Positions 1-6,910 of a stretch of DNA of 13,017 bases are shown in pieces; position 1 is the stretch's first letter; every line of letters starts with the position of its first letter. The notes below the pieces were generated by a model that made no database searches, had not been told where the DNA came from, and was given only the letters and a program-made list of their open reading frames with translations. The DNA lies in contig JALNZC010000071.1 of assembly GCA_023229525.1 (NCBI GenBank), forward strand, positions 1 to 13,017. The letters are read 5' to 3'. The stretch is from Bacteroidales bacterium (GTDB lineage Bacteria > Bacteroidota > Bacteroidia > Bacteroidales > FEN-979). A program made the position numbers and the translations under genes.

Positions 1-91
1 ATCCCATAAATGTAAAGCCTGCTCTGGTCGGGTCTGCCGGTGCCGCTACCGGTGTGCCTTCGTCCTGTGTGATCGGCGCTACTGCTGAGCC
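1..91 (-). repeat. Copy B of a 91-bp perfect direct repeat (InlB-type repeat unit)
   Basis: Identical base for base to 190-280; the two diverge at the next base (t at 92, a at 281). The offset is 189 bp, or 63 codons, so the reading frame is kept. It encodes the segment from GGSAVAPITQDEG to AGFTFMG. The repeat probably continues beyond the window edge. Confidence 0.9.
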
Positions 92-1108
92 TCCTGCCGA
101 ATTAAAGGTGATCGTGCTCTGATTAGCTGTCCATTGTGCTGTACAGGTTATATCATCCACAGGCATGGTTGCCGGTACTGCCGGTACCCATCCCATAAAT
201 GTAAAGCCTGCTCTGGTCGGGTCTGCCGGTGCCGCTACCGGTGTGCCTTCGTCCTGTGTGATCGGCGCTACTGCTGAGCCACCGTTACTATTGAATGTGA
301 TCGTTGAGGTACTACCCGGCGATGCATTATTAGTAACAGGATAATTTGTTAATGATGCAGCAGCATTACCAATATTATCAGCAATCTGGGAATATGAGTT
401 ATCATAACTTACTGTTACAGTTTGATCTGAGGTTATAGCAGGGCTCACCGTTAAAATACATGTCGAGCCGGAGTAAGAAACATTCGATACTGGTCGTACA
501 ACATTATTAACCTTAACAGTGAAATCATCAAGAACAGGGTAGCTGGTAGATATATCCTCATCATAGGTAAGAGTGATTTCGGTTCCCAAAGTATTTGTAG
601 CAGCACTTTGGATTACCGGGGGAGTATCATCAGGCATGGTACAGCTTGCAGTAACATAAAAACTTCCGGTACTACTTATATATCCGGTTGAAGTGTAAAA
701 ATCGCATGGACTTGTAGTAACACCAGTAGCTTGCATGTAATCATTATTGTTGAACACAATAAAAAAGTAACCATCTGTTGAACCACAGCCAATTGCTAAA
801 TTGGTCACATTACCGATAATATCGGCCCAACCACAACCTATATTATTTGGATTTGACCAGACACCGTCGATAGATCGAATGATAGTTACATGGCCCGGTG
901 TTTTGCCCGGATTTTGACTTGCAAAGCAAGCATAATCATTAAATGTTAAATAAGCTGTAACTGCATATGTTTGAGTCGGTAATCCAAATATTATCAATAT
1001 TTGGAACAATAATAATAATAAAGAAGGAATTACCCTGTGTTTGGGATTTTGTAGGGACGTGCGAGTTTTTCGCAATGTTAATTCTGAAAAAAAGTGTGAA
1101 TTTTCCAT
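1..1108 (-). CDS. Large exported surface protein with SwmB-like Ig domain and InlB-type repeats (3' end outside window)
   Basis: Open from an ATG at 1108 to the window edge with no stop, so only about 369 N-terminal residues are visible. After a basic N-region of roughly 25 residues there is a hydrophobic stretch (L30-F41) ending in TQTYA, a plausible signal peptide cleaved near A49. Residues 50-155 form a cysteine-containing region I do not recognise. Residues about 160-260 resemble SwmB-type Ig-like domains (LTYDEDIS, then ILTVSPAITSDQTVTVSY). From about residue 268 come InlB B-repeat/Listeria-Bacteroides repeats (TITFNSNGGSAVAPI, then AGFTFMGW) with a 63-residue period; the second is cut by the edge. 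Such proteins are usually large cell-surface or secreted adhesin-like proteins. The C-terminus, where a sorting domain would be expected, is not visible. A later start closer to the hydrophobic core is possible. It lies 304 nt downstream of the response regulator on the same strand. Confidence 0.85.
   Translation of the reverse strand, partial: MENSHFFSELTLRKTRTSLQNPKHRVIPSLLLLLFQILIIFGLPTQTYAVTAYLTFNDYACFASQNPGKTPGHVTIIRSIDGVWSNPNNIGCGWADIIGNVTNLAIGCGSTDGYFFIVFNNNDYMQATGVTTSPCDFYTSTGYISSTGSFYVTASCTMPDDTPPVIQSAATNTLGTEITLTYDEDISTSYPVLDDFTVKVNNVVRPVSNVSYSGSTCILTVSPAITSDQTVTVSYDNSYSQIADNIGNAAASLTNYPVTNNASPGSTSTITFNSNGGSAVAPITQDEGTPVAAPADPTRAGFTFMGWVPAVPATMPVDDITCTAQWTANQSTITFNSAGGSAVAPITQDEGTPVAAPADPTRAGFTFMG
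190..280 (-). repeat. Copy A of a 91-bp perfect direct repeat (InlB-type repeat unit)
   Basis: Perfect match to 1-91 with a 189-bp period. Nucleotide identity, including third codon positions, points to recent duplication or gene conversion rather than selection on the protein alone. This copy is visibly more G+C-rich than the SwmB-like part of the same gene. Confidence 0.9.
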
Positions 1109-1129
1109 AGAAACTCTAATATGTTTATA

Positions 1130-1190
1130 AAGTGGGTTCTAAAAATTCATTTATTTTTATTTTGATTCAAGAAAATCGTAGAACCCATTT
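1130..1190 (-). promoter_or_regulatory. Inverted repeat in the leader of the surface-protein gene
   Basis: The arms tgggttcta (1133-1141) and tagaaccca (1179-1187) are perfect inverses. They extend to about 12 bp with one G-T pair (1130-1141 against 1179-1190) around a 37-nt AT-rich loop, which itself holds a small palindrome, TTGATTCAA. The structure ends about 21 nt before the ATG at 1108. If transcribed it would form a leader hairpin; as DNA it could be an operator. Its function is not known. Confidence 0.4.
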
Positions 1191-1372
1191 ACCGATTTTT
1201 TTTTAAATCATATTTTCAGTAAAACTACATTCAATAAAATAGATTTCTTCAAAAACAGGTTAGTAAAAGGTTAGCAATTGAGAAAAAATGTTGTGGTGAG
1301 TTTGAGTGATGCGGTGCAGCGGATCACCGGGGCAGATGACATGGCTGTTTTTCACACGAAATTGAGTGTAAC

Positions 1373-1396
1373 TTTTCGCCAGAAGTGTGGCAAAAA
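1373..1396 (-). terminator. Possible terminator hairpin after the response regulator
   Basis: On the minus strand, TTTTTGCCA, a 6-nt loop and TGGCGAAAA pair as a 9-bp stem with one G-U. It begins 17 nt after the stop codon of the regulator gene. The 3' side is not followed by a U-tract (GTTACACTC), so termination would be weak or the hairpin may serve mRNA stability. Confidence 0.4.
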
Positions 1397-1412
1397 CGGA
1401 TCGGGGGGATGC

Positions 1413-2240
1413 TCAGAATTTCGAGAGGCAATTGTGAAAGCTGTCTTCCTCAGTCATGCCCAGTCTGGCACGTAAACGGCTCCTGCTTACCTTGAGGCTT
1501 TCCGGCGAAAGGTATAGCATGGAGGCGATGTCCTTGGTATTCATGTCAAGTTTCAACAGGGTACATAGTCTGAGTTCACTCTTGGTAATGTTGGGATGTT
1601 TGAGCAAAAGGTTTTTTGTAAAATCACCATGGATGTTTTGAAATGCCACTTCGAAACTTTTCCAGCTGTCTTCTTTGATCTTTTGTTCAATCGATGCGAT
1701 GCTGTTCTCCGCTATTTCCTTTGCTTCCGGATTGTCTTTGCAGATTTCGAGCAGCGGTTGAAGATGCTTGATCAGATCTCTGTTGAATTCATTGTTTTTA
1801 ACATGGATTAAGGTTTTCTCCATCAACTGACGATCTTTTTCCTTAATTTCCTGCAGGTGCAATCGAGAGAGTTTCAGAGCGGCGCTAACCCTGGCCGTCA
1901 GTTCAAGAGGGTCAACAGGGCTGCGGAGATAGTCATGTGCACCCGCAGAAAGAGCAATGTTGAGGTTTTCGGCAGTCAGCATGATGGCTGTCACAATGAT
2001 CACGGGAATTTGCCGGGTCGTCTGATCTTCCTTAAGTGACCTGATAAGGTCGATTCCGGTTTTCTCCGGCATTTCCCAATCGCTGATGATCAGGTCGAAT
2101 TTCGTCTGGGTGCATAACTCTTTCGCAATATCCACCCGAATGGCTTGAAACAATCTTATGTTCGGGAACGAAGCGTTGATTATTTCCGCAATCAGTTGTA
2201 TGTTCTCCGGATGATCATCCACGATCAGAATATTATCCAT
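1413..2240 (-). CDS. Response regulator: receiver domain, helical linker, LuxR-like HTH output
   Basis: 275 residues. Residues 1-120 are a receiver domain: acidic pair D8/D9, phospho-acceptor D54 (in IISDWEMP) and T84 (VIIVTA). The usually invariant lysine before the conserved proline is absent: DYLRSP has R106-S107 where most receivers have x-K. Residues about 125-205 are charged, helical and probably coiled. The C-terminus (about 211-265) is a helix-turn-helix of the type found at the end of many Bacteroidota TPR/LuxR-like regulators (TKSELRLCTLLKL, then KDIASMLYLSPESLKVSRSRLR), so it should bind DNA. The start ATG lies inside the end of the kinase gene (8-nt overlap ATGGATAA), which indicates translational coupling and makes that kinase the obvious phosphodonor. 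The target genes are unknown; the surface-protein gene downstream is one candidate. Confidence 0.93.
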   Translation of the reverse strand: MDNILIVDDHPENIQLIAEIINASFPNIRLFQAIRVDIAKELCTQTKFDLIISDWEMPEKTGIDLIRSLKEDQTTRQIPVIIVTAIMLTAENLNIALSAGAHDYLRSPVDPLELTARVSAALKLSRLHLQEIKEKDRQLMEKTLIHVKNNEFNRDLIKHLQPLLEICKDNPEAKEIAENSIASIEQKIKEDSWKSFEVAFQNIHGDFTKNLLLKHPNITKSELRLCTLLKLDMNTKDIASMLYLSPESLKVSRSRLRARLGMTEEDSFHNCLSKF

Positions 2241-4656
2241 CGTTGCTGGTTAATAAATTTGTTAATTGAATGAATAACAATGTATTATATTGATTTATGG
2301 AAGTGATTACGGCATTCTTCCACAGACTGATGCTGGGAGAGGTGTTTTCATCCGGCTTATTCAGCAGGTCTTTGATGTCGGAGATCTGATGAATGGATAA
2401 GTATCTGATCGGGCCATAATTTTCACGGAGATAGGTAAGATCTTTTTCCGTGAGTTTCGGCATTTCCTGCAGGTCGGATAGTATGGGTGGTTGCGTGTGA
2501 TCAGCTGTTTCAATGACCGGACCGGATGCCAGCGGCAACGTAAACCAGATTTCACTTCCTTTTCCCTGTTCCGAGATCGCCCCGATTTTTCCTCCATGTG
2601 ATTCAATGGCCATTTTACAAAATGCCAGTCCAAGACCGTAAGAACGCTGGTCGCCATGGTTTGCGTGTTTTCCGCGCGTATACTTTTCAAAAATAAAAGG
2701 CATCAGATCGGTCGGGATGCCGTCTCCGTAATCTTTCACTGCAATTCTGAGGAATCCTTCTGCCATTTCTGCCTTAACTTCGATCGTACTATCGTCGGGA
2801 GAGTGTCGTATGGCGTTGTCAAGCAGGTTCACCAGCACCCTTTCGGTGATATTATAGTCGGCCATCAACCGGTAATCTTTACCCTGGTTGAATGAAAGCG
2901 TAATGTTTCTTGTTGCCGCTTGCATGTTCACCTGCCGATAGGCATTCACGACCATTTCGTTATGAGAGAACTCTTTGGAGTTCAATGAAATTCTGCTGTT
3001 CTCAAATCCCGTGATGTCGAGCATATTATGAACCATGTTCAACATGCGTTTCCCGGCATTCCTGATCCCCTGTAACTTCTGGTCAGGATCGCTTCTCAGA
3101 TCGGCATTGATTATTACATTCAGTGCGTTTTTCAGGTCATGTACCAGGAACGACTGCATCGAATCTTTAAATTGTGATAATTCGGTCAATCTTTGATTGT
3201 TTTGTTTCAACCGTTCAGCATTTTCCGATATTTCCTGATTTTTTTCTTCCAATAAGATGTTTGTTCTCCTGATTTTTTGACGATTCCTGAAAATCATCAG
3301 AATAAAACCAATCAGTAAAACAGCAATTACAACAGCTGAACCGATCATATTTCGCTGCATAGAAATGGTTTTGTCCTGAAGCTCATTTTTTTGGGCAAGC
3401 ATTGTATTTTCCTGCTGGGTTTGTTCGGTATTGAATCTTACTTTTAAAGAGTCCAAAGCAGTATTCAGTTCATTTTTATTTAAAGAATCCTTTAATTGTA
3501 CATATTTTTCATAATAAGCAACTGAACGGTCATAATTCTTTAATCCATTGTTAGCCGTTATCATAGCATCATAAGTAGAAAGCAAATAAGATTGAGTTTT
3601 TGTATCTGTAAAAACCGGCAATGCTTTTTCCAAATATTTTAATGCATTGCGATAATCTTTCAACGAATTGTAATCATCTCCTAAATTAACAAATTGAATA
3701 GCTGTTTCAACCGGATTGGTTAATGACAATGCAATATTTAAAGCCTTTTGATGAAAATCAATAGCCTTGGCATAATTCCTTAACGTCTGATAAACATTAC
3801 CAATATTTCCGTATACAGCCAACATCAGCACTTTGTTTTTTATTTTATCTGCAATTGCAACTACTTCAAGATAATTTTTCAAAGCATCTTCATTTTTTCC
3901 CTGATTCTTATACATAATTCCAAGAGCATTAATAGCAATTCCCGCTGACTGATAGTTGCCATTTTCCAGTGAAAGCTGTTTTCCTTTTTCATACCATTTT
4001 TCTGCAGTTGCATACTCTGCCGTCTCGGAATATATACGGCCTATTTTAATATAAAGCGATGGGAGATTTTTATTGGAACCTGCTTTTTCAAAACTACTTT
4101 TAGCTTCAAGCAAATATGATAATGATGTTTTTAATTCACCCCTGTGAATATGTATGGTCCCGATATTCTCGAGTGTTCTGCCGGTTCTCTCTTCATTATG
4201 CGTTAACGTAAAAATTTTTAATGCTTTATGAAAAACGATCAGGGATGAATCATAATCTCCTTTCTTTTCGTAAATAAGACCTGTGCCCGTATAGGCAATA
4301 CCCATTTGTATTGAATCCTTATACTGAGAAGCGGTGGACAATGCTTCATTGAAACATAACATCGCCGTGTCCAATCTGGACATCATATAATAATTCAATC
4401 CTAAGTTATTATATATTTTACCATTTTCCGATGGAATTTTCATTGAATCGGCCAAATGGAGCGCCTGATACCCGATTTCAATTCCCTTTTGGGGATTAAA
4501 AAGATACATTTGTCTTGAAAGCTCCGCCATCAATATTACCTTTTCTCTCCCGGTCGCTTTGGCAATATCCTCTTTAATTTCTTCAATATCAGCATTTTGT
4601 GCCAATATTATCGGCCCTATGACAAAAACCATCAGGAAGAAAAGTATAGTCTTCAT
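2233..4656 (-). CDS. TPR-containing transmembrane sensor histidine kinase
   Basis: 807 residues. Signal peptide 1-19 (hydrophobic core, then ILAQ). Residues about 30-400 are a run of tetratricopeptide repeats (for example YNNLGLNYYMMSRLDTAM, GNIGNVYQTLRNYAKAI), expected in the periplasm. One membrane helix spans about 438-458, followed by a cytoplasmic coiled coil to about 500. The dimerisation/phospho-acceptor motif is H506 (VHDLKNALN). The ATPase domain has N614 (NLLDNAIRHS), the G1 box D642-x-G644-x-G646 and the G2 box around G674-L-G676-L. Residues 711-807 form a tail beyond the kinase core, predicted helical by eye and of unknown role. It autophosphorylates in response to an unknown signal read by the TPRs and should pass phosphate to the overlapping regulator. 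The TPR half looks more AT-rich than the kinase half. Confidence 0.94.
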   Translation of the reverse strand: MKTILFFLMVFVIGPIILAQNADIEEIKEDIAKATGREKVILMAELSRQMYLFNPQKGIEIGYQALHLADSMKIPSENGKIYNNLGLNYYMMSRLDTAMLCFNEALSTASQYKDSIQMGIAYTGTGLIYEKKGDYDSSLIVFHKALKIFTLTHNEERTGRTLENIGTIHIHRGELKTSLSYLLEAKSSFEKAGSNKNLPSLYIKIGRIYSETAEYATAEKWYEKGKQLSLENGNYQSAGIAINALGIMYKNQGKNEDALKNYLEVVAIADKIKNKVLMLAVYGNIGNVYQTLRNYAKAIDFHQKALNIALSLTNPVETAIQFVNLGDDYNSLKDYRNALKYLEKALPVFTDTKTQSYLLSTYDAMITANNGLKNYDRSVAYYEKYVQLKDSLNKNELNTALDSLKVRFNTEQTQQENTMLAQKNELQDKTISMQRNMIGSAVVIAVLLIGFILMIFRNRQKIRRTNILLEEKNQEISENAERLKQNNQRLTELSQFKDSMQSFLVHDLKNALNVIINADLRSDPDQKLQGIRNAGKRMLNMVHNMLDITGFENSRISLNSKEFSHNEMVVNAYRQVNMQAATRNITLSFNQGKDYRLMADYNITERVLVNLLDNAIRHSPDDSTIEVKAEMAEGFLRIAVKDYGDGIPTDLMPFIFEKYTRGKHANHGDQRSYGLGLAFCKMAIESHGGKIGAISEQGKGSEIWFTLPLASGPVIETADHTQPPILSDLQEMPKLTEKDLTYLRENYGPIRYLSIHQISDIKDLLNKPDENTSPSISLWKNAVITSINQYNTLLFIQLTNLLTSNDG

Positions 4657-5103
4657 GGCGTTTATTTTCAGATTATTTTTTCATTCCCTCAGAATGACAT
4701 TTCCAGTTTCAGATTGCTGGCGACGGCCATAAAGCAAATATAAAAATTTTTGGAAAATGCCAATGAAAAACAGGGATCTCCTTTCAGTATCGATAATATT
4801 TGTATGCTCAACTATAATTCCTATCTCCACAAAGCCTGGCAAGCAATAAAATATTGGTGATAGATGGTAAAATGGAAATCTGTAGGAAAGAATTTGTCCC
4901 ATCCGATTTACTGCATGGTTCATATGACAGATGAAGTTCTTGCTTTATCGGAGGAAGGAAGGATCATTGCGCTGGCCCATAAACCCTCCACATATGTGGT
5001 GCCCAGTTTCACCCTGAATCGATCATGACCAGGGATGGACGGTAGATGTTATCCAACTGGGTGTATCCTTATTTAACCTGATCTTCCTCCAGCGTGAAGA
5101 AAT
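4657..5103. other. Intergenic region between cysK and the kinase gene
   Basis: 447 bp. It holds the plus-strand coding remnant (4804-5107) and the repeat-like fragment at 4670-4698. The kinase promoter should lie in 4657-4800, but no clear promoter motif was seen. An 80-codon open frame on the minus strand (4681-4923) lacks any recognisable feature and was not accepted. Confidence 0.5.
4670..4698 (-). repeat. Fragment resembling a common dispersed intergenic repeat
   Basis: On the minus strand this reads GTCATTCTGAGGGAATG followed by an A-run and TAATCT. From memory it resembles the GTCATTCTGAG...GAATCT repeats scattered in many bacterial intergenic regions. It lies just upstream of the kinase start. 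This is recognition by eye only; a genome-wide count is needed. Confidence 0.3.
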
Positions 5104-5107
5104 TTAA
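4804..5107 (+). pseudogene. Decayed coding remnant of unknown family, convergent with cysK
   Basis: The plus strand has one protein-like frame from 4804 interrupted by two adjacent stops (4858-4863). It resumes at 4864 and reaches a TGA at 5026-5028; this segment includes DEVLALSEEGRIIALAHKPS. Shifting frame by +1 at 5026 continues with GWTVDVIQLGVSLFNLIF and ends in REEI at a TAA (5105-5107), which overlaps the cysK stop. The segments have ordinary coding composition and join smoothly, so I infer a gene broken by nonsense changes and a frameshift. I do not recognise the family, and the 5' part is missing or unreadable. A chance open stretch remains possible. Confidence 0.35.
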
Positions 5108-6015
5108 AATAATCCATCAGTTGAAAGGTACCTCTCCCCGGAATCATAGCAAAATGTTAGGATCGTGGCCCCTGGGGCAAATTCATTGATTTTTTGATGC
5201 ACTGCAGCCAGTGAAGCTCCCGACGACACTCCGATAAATATTCCTTCCTCCTTTGCCGCTCTTTGAGCGAACGTGTAAGCGTCATCTTTGCTTACTTTGA
5301 TGATTCCATCCAGTAATTCTGTTTTTAAAATCACGGGGACAAATCCGGCGCCTATCCCCTGTAAAGGGTGTGGCCCCGGTGATCCGCCACTCAAAACAGG
5401 AGATAATTCAGGTTCAACCGCATACACCTTGAGTTTGGGGAATGCAACTTTTAACACTTCGGCACACCCTGTGATATGCCCGCCTGTCCCGACTCCGGTG
5501 ATCAGATAATCAAGACCGTCAGGAAAGTCGTTGAGAATTTCCTGTGCTGTTGTCGTCATGTGAATCAAGGTATTGGCAGGATTCTCAAACTGCTGAGGTA
5601 TCCATGAATGCGGGGTTTCATCCCGTAATTCTCTGGCGCGTTCTATGGCTCCTTTCATCCCTTTTTCCCGGGGGGTCAAGACGAATTCGGCTCCATAGGC
5701 GCTCATGATTTTCCTTCTTTCCAGCGACATCGATTCAGGCATTACCAAAATAACCCGGTAACCTTTTACAGCCGCCACCATGGCAAGTCCGATACCGGTG
5801 TTTCCGGAAGTGGGCTCAATGATGACACTTTGCGGAGCAAGGATTCCTTTTCGTTCTGCATCATCGATCATTGAAAATGCAATGCGGTCTTTGATGCTGG
5901 CCCCCGGGTTGGCCCTTTCCAGTTTCATCCACACTGAAAATGACGAAGGAAAAAGGCGATTGATTTTAACAATCGGGGTGTTCCCGATGGTTTCTAAAAT
6001 TGAATTGACTTTCAT
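5104..6015 (-). CDS. cysK: Cysteine synthase (O-acetylserine sulfhydrylase), PLP-dependent
   Basis: 303 residues, normal length for the family. Makes L-cysteine from O-acetyl-L-serine and sulfide in the cytoplasm using pyridoxal phosphate. Visible motifs: GNTP (11-14); the PLP-lysine K42 in NPGASIKDR; the substrate-binding loop TSGNTG (69-74); the phosphate-binding loop GVGTGG near 175; PGPHPLQGIGAGF, typical of CysK rather than CysM; GVSSGAS near 262; and SGERYLSTDGLF at the C-terminus. The start ATG at 6015 gives the standard N-terminus (MKVNSILETIGNTP). No serine acetyltransferase (cysE) is next to it. Upstream, 44 nt from the start codon, lies the 3' end of a group II intron in the same orientation, which probably affects how the gene is transcribed. 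The plus-strand remnant on the other side overlaps only the stop codon. Confidence 0.96.
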   Translation of the reverse strand: MKVNSILETIGNTPIVKINRLFPSSFSVWMKLERANPGASIKDRIAFSMIDDAERKGILAPQSVIIEPTSGNTGIGLAMVAAVKGYRVILVMPESMSLERRKIMSAYGAEFVLTPREKGMKGAIERARELRDETPHSWIPQQFENPANTLIHMTTTAQEILNDFPDGLDYLITGVGTGGHITGCAEVLKVAFPKLKVYAVEPELSPVLSGGSPGPHPLQGIGAGFVPVILKTELLDGIIKVSKDDAYTFAQRAAKEEGIFIGVSSGASLAAVHQKINEFAPGATILTFCYDSGERYLSTDGLF

Positions 6016-6045
6016 AGTTGTTTGTTTTTAAGATTGTATTTTTCT

Positions 6046-6056
6046 GACAATTTGTC
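6046..6056. promoter_or_regulatory. Short palindrome upstream of cysK
   Basis: GACAATTTGTC is a perfect 5+1+5 palindrome 31 nt upstream of the cysK ATG and 2 bp from the inferred intron 3' end. It could be an operator for a sulfur regulator, but at this size chance is a fair explanation. Confidence 0.25.
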
Positions 6057-6069
6057 TAATCGAGTCAGA

Positions 6070-6092
6070 AGTGAGGGATTATTTCCCTCACT
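6070..6092 (-). ncRNA. Group II intron domain VI hairpin
   Basis: AGTGAGGG and CCCTCACT pair perfectly around a 7-nt loop between domain V and the intron 3' end. This is the place where domain VI is expected. I could not assign a bulged branch-point adenosine with confidence; class IIC introns often use hydrolytic splicing. Confidence 0.7.
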
Positions 6093-6098
6093 GTCCTC

Positions 6099-6668
6099 TC
6101 ACACCACCGTACGTGCCGTTCGGCATACGGCGGTTCGTAAAGATAAAGATTTAGAGTAAACCTCCGAAAGTCCCGAAAGGCCAAGTCGTCGAAAGTAGTC
6201 ATTAGTCAGGGAGCAAGACAAGATAGGGCTGTTGGCAATGCACTAATAGCCTTTTTTGGTATTAGCAAACTCCCAAGCCTTGGAAACAGAGACACCTAAG
6301 AGAACAAGGTTCTCATTCCTTGCCCTGATTTTCTTCCATTGTTTCCAATAACACATGCGTAACCTGTGGCGTAGCCACTTGTCAATCGTTTGACACTGCT
6401 TAAGCATGTCAGCAGGTTGATAATAGTTAACCCACCCATGTATTGTTTGGCTGAGTTTAACTATTCTGGCTTCCATGCTGATACCAATACTCCTTCCGGT
6501 TAGTTCTTTAAGTTTGGCTTTTAATCTGATAAGAGGTTTGACATGTACTCTTATGCGTGCTATTCCCTTAAAGTAATAAAAGCTAAATCCTATATAGAGG
6601 TTGTCGGTTCTGAAAAACATCCCCAACGTATTGGGCAGGTCTCCCCGAGTAAGAACGATAACTTTCAT
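6099..6668 (-). pseudogene. Remnant of group II intron reverse transcriptase/maturase (thumb/maturase part only)
   Basis: An intact stretch of 141 codons runs from 6668 to a TAG at 6243-6245. From about 6605 it matches the group II maturase-specific region: GFSFYYFKG, LKELTGRSIGIS, IHGWVNYYQPADM, then IDKWLRHRLRMCYWKQWKK and FANTKKGY. The whole reverse transcriptase domain (YADD and flanking blocks) is missing; the first 20 or so residues read through intron RNA sequence and are probably not protein. After KKGY the frame has a stop where relatives have a tryptophan (GYWR). Reading on in the same frame gives CIANSPIL, LTNDYFRRLGLSGLSE and RTAVCRTARTVV, ending at TGA 6099-6101 inside the domain V region, as in intact relatives. 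The protein is thus broken by a large internal deletion and a nonsense change. It should not support splicing or retrohoming. Confidence 0.85.
6102..6136 (-). ncRNA. Group II intron domain V (catalytic hairpin)
   Basis: On the minus strand ACCGCCGTA pairs with TACGGTGGT, and the inner helix TGCCG/CGGCA is closed by a GAAC-like tetraloop. The CGC triad variant is visible in the 5' strand. It closely matches domain V of the O. iheyensis IIC intron as I recall it. This element also overlaps the end of the intron ORF frame. Confidence 0.9.
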
Positions 6669-6910
6669 CCCATCTACCTGCTACATTTACTTTAAGAGGT
6701 TCGGGCAGTATTGGATTTCACTTTGTTTAGCAAGTTTATCCGCCCCTATTAAGCCTTATCTGTAGTTCTTGCTTATAAGGCCAGGATTTTGCCGCCGGCT
6801 TCCTTCAGATTCCATCTTACGATGGACACCCTTGCCTTTGGCTAACAATTCCTACTGCCATGCGTGTTCGGGTCTTTCACCCTATAGTTATAGCCCATGC
6901 CGGGCGCACT

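Larger units (their letters stand above)
1109..1412. other. Intergenic region between response regulator and surface-protein gene
   Basis: 304 bp without a convincing gene. It holds the hairpin just after the regulator stop (1373-1396) and the inverted repeat in the surface-protein leader (1130-1190), with AT-rich DNA between them. A promoter for the surface-protein gene should lie here, but I cannot point to a clear -33/-7 pair of the Bacteroidota type. An open frame starting at 1278 on the plus strand runs into the regulator gene and looks like a shadow. Confidence 0.6.
6059..6909 (-). mobile_element. Group II intron, class IIC type, with ORF deletion (851 nt)
   Basis: The 5' end on the minus strand is GTGCGCCCGGCATGGG, followed by CTATAGGGTGAAAG and CCCGAAC. 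This closely matches what I recall of the Oceanobacillus iheyensis class IIC intron, as do AAGGGTGTCC, GGAATCTGAAGGAAGC and CTCGGGGAG further in. Domain V (6102-6136) and a domain VI-like hairpin (6070-6092) follow, and the 3' end reads ACTCGAT, again like the O. iheyensis intron. Domains I to III therefore appear present in about 240-300 nt. Domain IV has lost most of the intron-encoded protein. The intron sits right after the U-tract of an intrinsic terminator, the preferred insertion site of class IIC introns. The 5' exon ends ...TTTTTTTA and the 3' exon begins TAGACAAATTG. The RNA core may still splice; mobility would need a reverse transcriptase in trans. Confidence 0.92.

Noticed and set aside
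1..280. CRISPR-like repeats
   Set aside because: The repeated DNA is a continuous coding frame of a known protein repeat with a 189-bp period, not short repeats with unique spacers.
1130..1190. Invertible promoter bounded by the inverted repeat
   Set aside because: The 37-bp interior is too short for the usual invertible promoters and no recombinase gene is visible.
1278..1475. 65-codon plus-strand open frame
   Set aside because: Its 3' part is antisense to the response regulator and its 5' part spans the terminator-like hairpin; no supporting motif.
4681..4923. 80-codon minus-strand open frame upstream of the kinase
   Set aside because: No recognisable protein features, and the opposite strand carries the more protein-like remnant.
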